From positions 14,711,501-14,775,500 of the forward strand of contig NC_068560.1 in NCBI RefSeq assembly GCF_022201045.2: DNA of 64,000 nt, in the 5' to 3' direction. A model generated the notes under the pieces. That model saw nothing but the letters and a program-made list of their open reading frames with translations, made no database searches and was not told the DNA's origin. Positions 36,401-47,197 of the stretch are shown piece after piece. Each line of letters starts with the position of its first letter. The stretch's first letter is position 1. A program made the translations under genes and the position numbers. The DNA comes from Citrus sinensis (Eukaryota > Streptophyta > Magnoliopsida > Sapindales > Rutaceae).

Positions 36401-38030
36401 ATGAAGAACTAAACTTATTTTTCTGGTTGAAGGATAATGAAGCTTTGATTCATCACTACTGTGAGATTTTTCTTATGCTTTAATTGTTTTATTACTTTTT
36501 GGGTATTTGTTTATTCTCTGAATTAGTTTCATGATTATGTTTGTTAATTAGGTAATTGACCACTATTTAATTATCAACTTAATCTATTGTCAATTAAAGG
36601 ATTCATCGTATGAAGATTTTAATGTTTGTGACAAATAACATAGCAGTGAGTTGTGTTATGAGAATAAACAATCTAATTTAAATGAATCATCATATGTGTT
36701 GATTAGGATTTGGGTCTCTCTGGTTTTTCAGGCTGTCAATTGATTAAATCCTATGATCGTATTTAGGGTTGTCTATTGATTAAGGAAATATCCAACGGTC
36801 GTACCTTGGTTATCGACTAATTAAGGAGAGATTGGCTATTAGAGGGTCTCAATAGCTATAACCGGTCTATTCATAAGTAATGATAATCTATATTTGAATC
36901 AATGATTAGTAGTCGAATCAAGCTGAGTTAATTTCTTCAACCAGAGCTTTCTCCAATTTGAATTACAACTTTAATTTGCATTCTTGTTATTTTTAATTTG
37001 ATTTTTATTATTGTCAACAATTCCCCCATTTTATGTTTTACGTTTCAAAAGGATTTAAATAATTACCGATCTCTGTGGACACGACCCTGCTCAATCACTA
37101 TACACAATTTATTTAGAGTAGGAATTTATTTTTGTTGGCTTCGACACCCATCAATTGGACATGTGGTTGTCTAATCTCGTAAGTTTTTTTAGCACAATAT
37201 ATTTTTGGGATTTTTTTGATAAACATTTGTAATTTTGTTTACTTTTTCACATTTTATGTTCAGCACATCGACATTACATGCTATTACTTAAGGAAAGAAA
37301 TGTCTAAGGCTACGAATCCAAACAGACAAGCTTTTGCTATTATGGACTGCAATTTCTTGTATAGTCAATTTTCATTACATATTCTTTAACCTTTAAAAAT
37401 TATAACATCTAATGTATTCTTGTTAAATTTTTTAGAATAATATGAAGGATAGATATAAGGTGTACATTCAAGACCTAGATAGGGTTTTGGAAAAAGATCG
37501 TTACTGTATTGATTATGTTAATGATGCAAAATTGGACTATGCCACTCCTTGGAAAAATATTTTGACGGTAAGTTTCACATTGTATACTTAATTTTTTACA
37601 TTATGTGGCATTTAGTTGTTAAAAATATTGTTCATATTTCGTAGGTATATTTGCCGATATTCATGAATGAGCATTGGATTCTCGGTGTGGTAGATATACC
37701 TGTGGGCAAGATTTTTGTTTATGACTCCATGGTAAACTAAATAAAAGATTCAATTTTAGTCAGACAACTGTTGCATGTTGCAGACATGATACCTCTGTTA
37801 TTCTAGAAGATAGTAAATAACAAAATTTGTTGTATATCAAATAACATAGGTCCAATAAATGTTCGAATCATAAATAATTGTTGCGAGCAAGATTTCTGTT
37901 TATGACTCCATGGTAGACTACACAAAAGATTCAATTTTGGTCAGACAATTGTTGCCTGTTGCAGACATGATACCTCTGTTATTCCAGAAGATAGCAAATA
38001 ACAAAAGTTGTTGTACATGAAATAACATAG
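33450..38030 (+). pseudogene. MULE-borne DUF1985 / Ulp1-like (C48) protease gene, broken
   Basis: Coding-like blocks in order on plus. About 33600-33720: LLREVKSDEKEIWFRIG then FALV and RLNCN, the DUF1985 start. 33843-34160: EYPWGCISFKMTIDSL and YSVHGFPHAFL, its second half. 34530-34960: YEAVSVIGDKCAKRYGDLFS and an acidic segment. 35063-35305: coiled-coil-like NIEENITKMENMMMNMGTKI. 35410-35835: a charged linker. 36060-37200: WRNYERQKNF...DMWLSNL, interrupted by a solo LTR. 37264-37730: HIDITCYYLRKEM and HWILGVVDIP...VYDS, the Ulp1 catalytic His region. In-frame stops occur (e.g. near 34760 and 36105) and the catalytic Cys region is not identifiable after 37740. The family is SUMO-protease-like, carried by plant MULEs; the role in transposition is unknown. 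Confidence 0.7.
36186..37149. mobile_element. solo LTR inserted in the MULE Ulp1-like gene
   Basis: The segment starts TGCAAACCTGCAG and ends GGCTTCGACACCCA (TG...CA, 964 bp). It is flanked by TCAAC (36181-36185) and TCAAT (37150-37154), a 5-bp duplication with one change. Removing it with one target copy rejoins the host frame into ...AVN-LDMWLSNL, the expected Ulp1-family sequence, which confirms the boundaries. The interior has no long frame; purine-rich and TATA-like parts (about 36300-36420) fit an LTR promoter region. The type of retrotransposon was not established. Confidence 0.8.
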
Positions 38031-38060
38031 GTCTAATAAATGTTCGAATCATAAATAAGT
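37717..38060 (+). repeat. ~175-bp tandem duplication at the end of the Ulp1-like gene
   Basis: A block beginning 'atgactccatggta' and running through 'gattcaatttt', 'gttgcagacatgatacctct' and 'aataaatgttcgaatcataa' occurs at about 37722-37885 and 37897-38059 with about 10% difference by eye. The duplication follows the VYDSM codons, so it destroys the protease C-terminus. Confidence 0.8.
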
Positions 38061-39476
38061 CTTAATAGAACAGAAGTTGATGCACAATCATCATAATTAT
38101 TTGCATGCTTAGCCCAAACACTTGGCCCATGTATTATAAGCCTTTGGTCGCCTCTTTTTGCAAACAGCATAAGTCACACAAACATATTTAGAAACCTACG
38201 AAACAAAAAAGGTTGAAATTTATCAACTAACTATTACAGATATTAAAGAAACTAAAATAACAAAAATGTCGAGTATGTAAGGTTCATAATAATACATGTA
38301 CTTGTTTCTATTTCATTCGGTCTAACTATAGGCTCATTGTTAGACAGCGGGATTGGTGCACTGCAAGTTAATCGATTCTGTCCTCGAGAACCACACCTAC
38401 CACACTTACAACGCAACTTCTCTTCGCCTTATGATGTTATCCTAATTTCTTGTGGTCAAACTTTTTTTTCACTTTTCCACAGAGGGCAAAACCTCATTAC
38501 TATGCACTCCCTTTGAAATCTCTCATTCTTTTTGTGTGCCAACAAGGTAGATTGTTTCTGCGTATGCTGCAATTCATGTTTCACTGAAATAGTAATGAGA
38601 ACACATATCATATATAAACAATGTTTCGTGATATCTACAAACAGTTAATGCATGTTTACAAGGTATTTGATCGAGTTGAAATTCCCGACAACTACATGTC
38701 TTCTCAAGAATGTTCACATGACCATTAAGGTCACCATCTTTAACAATAAGCTCATACATATTTAGTGTCAACACTTTACAGGTACGAGAATACTCTGATT
38801 TTTTTTAACAACTCATTTTCAGTCCATTTTGTAAGTCGAGTGTGACAATTAACTACCTCATCTTGCCTGTCACAACACGACTCCTGTAGCTTATCAATAA
38901 TCAAATCTAATAATTTATGAATGGGAAACTATCGGGGATTTTTAAAAATGAAATTCATGGATTTTGCTATGTTCGTTGTCATAATACTGTAACGTAATCC
39001 ATCAAAATGATAACGAGCCCACTTGTTATACCTTGCATCCTGAAGATATTTTGTAACTCTTTCATCGATCTTTTGTATTTTATTCATAAAATAATTAAAA
39101 TGTTTGGTCGATTGATAAGCCTTTGCAGCTAGTTCAACAATTGCAACTACCTCAATTTCTTTAAACTTAGCACGTAAGTTTTGCTTCAAGTGATGTATAC
39201 AAATACCATATACAGTATCTGGGATTGCGATATTAACATCTTTCTTTATAGTTTGGTGCTAGTCCGAAATGAAACCAAATTATGAACTTCATCTATTGCA
39301 TCATTTAACTTCATTAGAAACCACCTCGACGATATATCATTCTCATTGTCACCAATGCCAAATGCAATATGATAAAGCTTATTGTTACCATCAAGTGCTG
39401 ATGCAATGAACAAAGTTTCTTTAAATTTTTCCTTCAAGAACGTGTCATCAACTGCAACGACCAGCCTTATTGATGA

Positions 39477-39704
39477 TGTGAAAATAGGTAGAGAAAAGTT
39501 TATGTAATAATTCTCATACATGTCTTAATGAGACTATACACAGTCTTAATATAGAAATATAATAGACTAATAAAGGAAAGAAAAAATTAAAGTAGAATAT
39601 TACACACTGATTTCTAGAAAGCAACAACTCTATATTTACACAGAAATATACACCTAAATATATAAGGAAAACCAAATCAATTTGATTTGGTGAAGCTTTC
39701 AACA
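39477..39704 (-). repeat. copia LTR (3' LTR on minus)
   Basis: 228 bp, paired with 44417-44644. It contains the inverted 'caaatcaatttgatttg' near its plus-strand end. Confidence 0.9.
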
Positions 39705-40289
39705 CTCCCTCTTAAGTTGGTCTAAAAATGTCTTTCATGGCCAGCTTGCAAACCGATTTCTCGTATTGTTTCTTGGTGAGTATATCAGCAATATGCTCAT
39801 CTGTGGGAATGTAGGGCATGCAGACCAAACCACTGTCTAGTTTTTCTTTTATGAAGTATTTGTCCAATTCGATATATTTAATTCAGTCGTGGAGTATTGG
39901 ATTATGTGCTATTGCAATGGCAAATTTGTTATCACAATATACTGTCATAGGTAGCGAATTACTTGCCTTAAGTTCTTCAATAATTTTTTTTTATCCAAAG
40001 AACCTCACAAATTCTTAGAGCTACTGCTCTATTTTCTACCTCTACCTCTGCACTGCTTTTTGCTAGCACAATTGATTTCTTGTTGTGCTAAGTGACTAAA
40101 TTTGCTCCAACAAAGATGCAGTAACCAGAAGTGGATCTTCTATCGGTTACACTACCAACCCAGTTAGCATCTGTGTAGACTTCTACTTGCAGGTGCCCGT
40201 TTTTTCTAAACAAAAAACCTTTACCCAGTGATCCTTTTAAGTATCTAAGGATTTTGTATATTGTTTCAAAGTGTTCTTGTCTTGGAGCA

Positions 40290-40490
40290 TGCATAAACTG
40301 GCTGACTAAGCGCACTGCAAAGGTTATGTCCGATCATGTATGTGAAAGGTGCATTAATCTACCTACAATGCGTTGGAACCAATCTATGTTGGTCATATTT
40401 ATAAACTGGCTGACTAAGCTCACTGTAGAGGCTATGTCCGAGCGTGTATATGAAAGGTAGATTAATCTACGTACAAGGTATTGGAACTGA
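40290..40490 (-). repeat. ~109-bp tandem duplication in the copia RNase H region
   Basis: A block starting 'ataaactggctgactaag' and containing 'tatgtccga' and 'gaaaggt.cattaatctac' occurs at 40292 and again 109 bp later (40401), with about 15 differences by eye. Confidence 0.75.
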
Positions 40491-42061
40491 TCTACAATTT
40501 TAGTTGGCTGTAATTTCATATTAGGATCTATGGGTGTCTCGACTGCTTTACATCCGAGTAGATTGTCTCTTCAAACAAATCAAGAACATACTTACATTGA
40601 GACACAATAATCCCATCTTTTGATCTAGCAAACTCCATGCCTAAAAAATACTTCAGGTTGCCAAAGTCTTTGACTTTAAAGTCACGTGCAAGCACTTTCT
40701 TTAATTTGTAAATCTCAACTAAGTTATCACCAGTCAAAATTATATCATCTACATATACAATTAACACGACTAATTTCCCTTCAATATGACATTGTGTGAT
40801 CTGCCTGACTTTGGGAGAAGTTGTGTCCCTTTATAACATTACCAAAGCGTTCAAACCATACTCTAAGAGACAGTTTGAGACCATATAAATACTTTTGTAG
40901 TTTACACACTTTACTGCTACCATGATTTCCCTAAAAAACTAGTGGTACGTCCATAAAAACTTCTTCTTCTAGCTCCCCATTTAGAAAAGCATTTTTAACA
41001 TCTAACTGGTATAGATTCCAATCAGAATATATTGCCAATGAGATAAGGACCTGATGGAATTTATCTTTGCAACATGGGCAAAGGTTTTTTGATATTTAAT
41101 TCCATAAGTTTGAGTTAATCATTTTACTACGAGCCTTGCCTTATATCTCTCAACACTCCCATCATCGTTACATTTAACTGTAAACACCCACTTACAACCC
41201 ATAATTTTCTTTTCTTTTGGTATATCCACAATCTTCTGTGTACCATTCTTCTTTAGAGCATTCATTTCCTCTAAAACTGCTAACTTCCATTCTGGGTGGT
41301 CTAGGGCTTCTTTTATGGTTTCAGGAATTGGTATCTGAGAAATTTTTGTGGCCAAGTCTCTTTGTTTACTGGACAACTTTTCATAGAAAACATGTCTAGT
41401 AATAGAGTGTTTAGTACAAGTTTGAGATCTTTTCCTATGTGCTATGGGTCAGTCAAGAACAGGAAATAGAGTGCTAGAATGTATAGAAGAAGAAATGTTA
41501 CCTAAATTTTCTGAGAAATCAATGCTTGGAGGTGAGAATTGAGGCTGTACAGAGTTTATGGGAAGGCTTTTACTATTGTAATGATAACTTTGTCGACTAT
41601 AAACACAAAGCTCTAGTGGTGGACTTTTATCTTGTAATATTTCTCCCTCCGTCTCTAGTACATTAACACTTAGTTCCTGTAGCTCAAGGTTTCCTAAGTT
41701 TTCATTATTAGAAAAATTAGTTTTTTGAGTTTCAGTTGAAGTGCTCAGATCAGGTAAAAATAAATTAGGCACATGTGAGAAGTGTGCCAAAAATGATCTT
41801 CACTACTCTTTTTCTCCCCCTAATGAGAATTTTGGCCAAAAAAAGGCTGACTTTTTAGAAATATAACATCCATACTAACATGGAATTTCTTTGTTTGAGG
41901 ATTGAAACATTTGTAGCCTTTTTCATTAGAAGCATAGCCCAAGAAAACACATTTTTCCGATTTAGGATCTAATTTAGATCTAAGATGATTAGGTATGTGA
42001 ACAAATACAGTGCACCCAAAGACTCTTAACTAAATATTGGAGGTAGTCCTACTAGAGGAAT

Positions 42062-42553
42062 ATATAAGTGTAAAGTATTCTAAAGGTGATTGATACTTTA
42101 AAATACGAGTAGACATCTTATTAATCAAATAACATGCTGTTAAAACAGCATCACCCCACAAATATTTAGGAACATGCATAGAGAGCATGATAGCCCAACT
42201 AACTTCAAGTAAATGGCGGTTTTTTCATTCCGCAATTTCATTTTGTTGTGGAGTATCACGACAAGTGGATGTGTGACTTATACCTTTTTTCCTTACAAAA
42301 CACCCTTATATAAGTGTAAAGTATTCTAAAGGTGATTGATACTTTAAAATACGAGTAGACATCTTATTAATCAAATAACATGCTGTTAAAACAGCATCAC
42401 CCCACAAATATTTAGGAACATGCATAGAGAGCATGATAGCCCAACTAACTTCAAGTAAATGACGGTTTTTTCATTCCGCAATTTCATTTTGTTGTGGAGT
42501 ATCACGACAAGTGGATGTGTGACTTATACCCTTTTCCTTACAAAACACCCTTA
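42062..42553 (-). repeat. 246-bp tandem duplication in the copia integrase region
   Basis: 42062-42307 is repeated almost exactly at 42308-42553. Differences are about two substitutions and a T-run length change. The high identity shows that the duplication is much younger than the element. Confidence 0.88.
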
Positions 42554-44416
42554 AACAATTATTAAAATATTTAGTACCATTATCTGTATGGAGTAGGCTT
42601 ATTTTTGTTTGAAATTGATTTTCAACCATGTTATAAAAATCTTTGAATAACCCCTCAACTTCAGATTTTTCTCTCATTAAATAAACCCAACAAAGCCGAG
42701 TATGATCATCTATGAACGTTACAAACCATTTTTTTTCCAGTTAAAATATTTATTTTTGAGGGTCCTCAAACATCAATTTGAATTAAATAAAAAGGTTTTG
42801 AGGCACGATACTTAAGTGTTTTATATGAAACTCGATGACTTTTAGATAAAAAGCAACTTTCACATTGACAAGTAGTACAATCAATATTTTTAAATAAATT
42901 TAGAAACAGATATTTCAAATAAGGAAAGCCAGGGTGTCATAGTCTAAGGTGCCAAAGCATTATTTGATCCCTAGTAGAATTTGAACTAATATTACTACTC
43001 AATTCTTAAGCTTGTTTATTATTTGAAAAGTAGTCATCAAAATAGTAAAGACCTTCTCGCAAACTAGCACTGCCAATCATCGTCCCCAAGTCCTTATCCT
43101 GAAATTCACAATAGGAGTAAAAAAAGACAGCACAATAATTAGATTTTTTGGCTAATTTACGGACAAATAATAGGTTGTAAGAAAGTTTAAGGACATGTAG
43201 CACAATTTTAAGCTCAATGGTTCCAAAGATTTTTATTGATCATTTTCCAACTATGGAAGATAAGCTTCCATCAGCAATTTTTACCTTTTTGTTACTAGGG
43301 CAAGGGTAATAGGAATCAAATAAACTAGAAATGCTAGTCATATGATCAGAAGTACTCGAATCAATAATCCATAATGCAGTGGTTGAGTGACTAAAATGAG
43401 CATTAATAAAATTACCTGTTTGGGCTAGTGAACCACTAGGAATACCAGGTAGAGGATTAAAAGACAGCAGTTTTATGAGATGATCAATTTACTCATTGTT
43501 GAGATTTTTTTTAGATCCTCCACTTCATTGGCAGAGGGGCAGTGCACAACCTTTTTGCTTTTTTTTAGTTTACATGATTTCCATGGAGTTTCCAGTAAGT
43601 CTCCTGAGTATGGCATGGTTTATTGTAGTAATCACAGCATACGCAAGGTTTTTGTTGTTGTTGAGTGAAAGAACGAGTAGCATTAGCATCTGCTGTAACA
43701 AGAGCAGATTTCCACAGAGATAATTGAGTTCTTTTTTCCCAACATAACACCTCAACGATTTCTTCTCTCCTTACTTCAGAGAAAACATTCTCAATAGTAA
43801 AAAGTGGCTTCTCCCAACAATTCTTCCTCTTAACTCATCAAATTCAACATTGAGCCCAACCAGGAACTTGAAGATTTGCTCATTATTGACAGTTTGTTTA
43901 TGGTGTTTAAAATCTTCCATGCTCTTCCACTCGTAGTCGTTGAATAAATCCAGATCTTGCCACAATCTATTTAAAGTATGCAAGTTGTAACTCATAGATC
44001 TAGGACTGATTTCCATAGTCAGAGTACATCTTACTCACATTATCCCAGAGTTCTTTTGCAATAGAGTAGCACATATAATTTTCACCAATATCTTCATCCA
44101 TGGAGTTGACTAACCATGCTATAATCATGGAGTTTTCGGCATCCCAAACACCATAAAAAGGATCATATATTTCAGGAGCCTTGACATCTCCAGTAAGATA
44201 ACCAATCTTCCCTCTTCCCCTAATATACATTCTAACCGACTGAGACCATCTTTGAAAACTTCCTTCATTTAGCCGGATAGTTGTAATCTAGATAGAATGA
44301 GATTCAGAATAGGAAATTTTTTGTTCTAGTTTTTTTTAGATGACTGTGGTTTCAGAAGATTGGTCAGACATGATGAGGAAAAGATCAGTAAGAAATGGAG
44401 CCTAGCTCTGATACCA

Positions 44417-44644
44417 TGTGAAAATAGGTAGAGAAAAATTTATGGAATAATTCTCATACATATCTTTATGAGATTGTACACAGTCTTAATATAGGGATAT
44501 AAGAGACTCAGAAAGGAAAGAAAAAATTAAAGCAGAATATTACACACTAATTTCTAGGAAGCAATAACTCTATATTTACACAGAAATATGCATCTAAATA
44601 TATAAGGAAAACCAAATCAATTTGATTTGGTCAACCTTTCAACA
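44417..44644 (-). repeat. copia LTR (5' LTR on minus)
   Basis: 228 bp. On minus it is followed immediately by the tRNA-Met-type primer-binding site at 44416-44405. Confidence 0.9.
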
Positions 44645-45959
44645 TATGAAATAAATCCATGTATACAACCCCCAATAACCATAAAGAAATATTTAAAATT
44701 ATTTGCATTGTCGACTTCAAAAAATGTACGGGTGACCAAATTTTTCTTCTCTAACATTTCCATGTATAAAGGGAATAACTTGAATGAATCCTCAGGCGTG
44801 CCTCTAACTTTCTCCATTGTATATTCTCTTACTTTCCATGTTTTGTGGTAACTTATTTCATACCCAAACTGTTTCTGGAAATCTTCTCTGATATCATCGG
44901 GCCTATATGAGAATGAAGCATCATCAAACTTGTGACAAATCTTTTGTGCGATAAGCTTAAATGAAGCGTGATGATGATTTTTCTTACGAACATAAAGTGT
45001 GCAACTATGGATGACGTTATAGTACTTTCTGATTTCAAACATATTCGAACTTCCAAACTCAGTAGCATGGAGTCGCCACTTACAATTATCGTCAATACAC
45101 CTAACAATAAGTCTATTCTTCTTGACTTGAAGGTTTGAAACTCAAAAGTTTTCTTTAAGGCTTCCATATAAAGCACTTTTTGCAACTCCTTTTTTGAACT
45201 AAACAACTTTTTCCCCATTAATCCATCACTATCACCAACAACTTCCATGGATGGCAAGTTATTACTATTAGAATGTGAGTTTTCATTGTCTAATGAACTG
45301 CTACATGCAAACAAATTGACTCTAGACATATATCTACTATCGGGCGGTGGGAAACTCATATTAAAAGGCGCTACATTCCTCATTGTTGGATCACCAGTTG
45401 TTATCCCATTAAAATCATCATGAATGATACCATTCACATTTTCTAAATTCAGCCTCCTTCTATCATTGGGTTGTGTCCCATGAACAAATTCTGATATTGA
45501 GTGAACTTCAGCAACCAAATTGTTTGGGTTTAAACTTTCACCTCCAACATATAGCTTAATAGGTTCTTGTGGACAGTTATCTGGCTCAAAGTTAGGGTCA
45601 ACATCAGCAATAAGGGTCACCAAAATCTATTTTCGCTTGTAAGTAAAACAAAGAGAAATTTTCAACTCAACTCCACTAATTGTTTTCTCTAGAAAATTAT
45701 CTAGACCGACGACATTGGATCGAATGTTTTAAGCTTGAATTTTATTTCAATGTCAAATTCAGAAATATCAAAGCAACTAACCTCATATATTATTTCTATT
45801 AATTTTGCATACGTTGTAGAACGGGGCACCATGATCCTTCTTGCCTTTGTACCGTTTTGCTCAATCTAGTCACCACAAAACATAATAGACACGCATACTT
45901 AAGTCATTTCTTGCAATAATACATCACATGATTATAAAACAAATAAAAAAAAATCAAAC

Positions 45960-46545
45960 AAGACATATAATGAAGTGTGGAATCGTTTGTCAATTTACAT
46001 GACTGTTGTCGTGTAACTTACTAAAATACATAACTATAGTCTAATAAACAGTCAGAGGATATATTTAGTATAACAAAAAAGTATTCTTTACACTAACAGA
46101 ATGTTAGGTGTCATAACAACTACTATATGTTTTACACTTGCACAATTGTTATCGTGTAAAGTCATACATACACGATAAAAGTTGTGTAAGTTGCAAAAAC
46201 ACACGACTACAGCACAGTAAATAGTCAGAGGACATATTTTTTCTCCAAAAAATATTTTTCTTGCACTAATTGAATGTTAAGGTTTCATAACGATTAGAAC
46301 ATTTTACATATATGCACAACTGTAGTATATAAGTTCATACGTACACGATAGTAGTCATGTAACTTATTAAAACACACGGTTATAGTCCAATAACAGTTAG
46401 AGGACATATTTAGTAAAAAAAAATATATTTTTTGCACCAATAGAATGTTAGGGTGTCATGACAACTAGAACATTTTGCACACTTACACGACTACAGTCAT
46501 GTAAATTCATACATACATGACTGTTGTCGTGTATGTCGGGTGCAG
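45960..46545. repeat. ~185-bp degenerate subterminal tandem repeat of the MULE
   Basis: About three units, each with 'ag(a/c)ggacatatttagta', 'tagaatgttagggtgtcat', 'gacaactagaacattt' and a terminal 'cacgactacagtcgtgtaa'-like palindrome. They lie ~450-1040 bp from the right end and share the palindromic theme with the 30-bp repeats at 33241-33345. Confidence 0.7.
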
Positions 46546-46884
46546 AACAAAATGTTCACAACAAATTCAAGTTTCAACAAATGTAGTTATAAAGTCCATC
46601 AAATAGCAGTGTATGATGCAAATGTAATGAAAATGCGAGTTGCTTTATTGTTAATCCCAAACCAAATAAAACCTTAAAAATAATATAATGTTAACAAAAT
46701 GAATAAATAACACAAAATAAATATAAAGCTTCAAATACGTTATTCATTGGATGAATAATGCACCTAGTTACAAACTAAAATCTCAGTACATTGGTTGTTC
46801 GTGAGTGATTTTGAAAGTGTGGAGTTAAAAAGTGTGGGAACTAAAGAGTGTGTTGGTGGGGGTGAGTTGTGTGTGTTCTATATT

Positions 46885-47002
46885 TTTCTTTAGTGGTATC
46901 TTACATAATATACCTCTTAAAAAGACATACCTACATAATTTTCAAGCATAGGGTATATTTAACTAAATACCCTTTTTTTGGGTATCTTTAATTAAAAACC
47001 CC
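46885..47002 (-). repeat. MULE right terminal inverted repeat
   Basis: Read on minus it begins GGGGTTTTTAATTAAAGATACCC and continues AGGGTATTTAGTTAAATATACC, the mate of 30390-30500. Confidence 0.65.
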
Positions 47003-47197
47003 GAACACCTATCTTATTTTATTTTATCTAGTGTTGAAATAATAACAAAGAATGTTAGTTTATATAACCCTATTCAAATTATGAGTCTGCCTTAACCAAG
47101 TCCTTAAGGGGTCAGTACTCCAATCCTATGACCCAATAGACAACAAAAGGTGGAATTTTTAAGCTCACTAGAATGTTTGAAGTTAAGACCTCAATAC

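Larger units (their letters stand above)
39477..44644 (-). mobile_element. Ty1/copia retrotransposon, complete but decayed, nested in MULE transposase
   Basis: Two 228-bp LTRs (39477-39704 and 44417-44644; plus-strand ends TGTGAAAATAGG and TTTCAACA) bound the element. On minus the primer site TGGTATCAGAGC follows the 5' LTR directly (44416-44405). Flanks are GATGA (39472-39476) and TATGA (44645-44649), 4 of 5 identical. Domains on minus, high to low coordinate: Gag (44230-43771), zinc knuckle CYYCNKPCHTQETYWKLHG as CDYYNKPCHTQETYWKLHG (about 43600), GAG-pre-integrase (43203-43006), integrase core HTDNGTKYF (about 42580), reverse transcriptase (41376-41119 and YVDDIILTGDN near 40750) and RNase H YTDANWVGSVTDRRSTSGY (about 40150). 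Many frameshifts and stops are present, and LTR divergence is several percent by eye. Confidence 0.93.
38574..45623 (-). pseudogene. MuDR-type MULE transposase, broken and split by a copia element
   Basis: Order on minus: 45623-45130 N-terminal acidic part ending in FSSKKELQKVLYMEALKKTF; then a frameshift; 45042-44650 MFEIRKYYNVIHSC, the plant MuDR DNA-binding region, and a segment ending YFFMVIGGCIHGFIS; insertion of copia 39477-44644; 39470-39246 IRLVVAVDDTFLKEKF (first catalytic D) and FIASALDGNNKLYHIAFGI; 39189-38929 middle region; 38774-38574 CSCREFQLDQIPCKHALTVC, the SWIM-type zinc finger (CxCx12CxH). Deleting copia plus one target copy rejoins I-S-S-I-R-L in frame. Several stops remain, so the enzyme is inactive. 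Confidence 0.8.
30390..47002. mobile_element. large Ulp1-carrying Mutator-like element (Kaonashi type), decayed, with nested inserts
   Basis: The left end (30390: GGGATTTG...CAGGGTATTTAGCTAAATAC...ATGTCTTTT) matches in inverted orientation the right end (47002 read on minus: GGGGTTTTTAATT...AAGGGTATTTAGTTAAATA...ATGTCTTTT) over roughly 100 bp. Inside are a DUF1985/Ulp1-like gene on plus (33450-38030) and a MuDR-type transposase on minus (38574-45623), the two genes expected of Ulp1-bearing MULEs. Both carry stops and frameshifts. Nested inserts are a solo LTR at 36186-37149 and a copia element at 39477-44644; without them the element is about 10.5 kb. No 9-11 bp target duplication is recognisable at the flanks, in keeping with age. 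The single-element interpretation rests on the TIRs and gene content. Confidence 0.72.
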
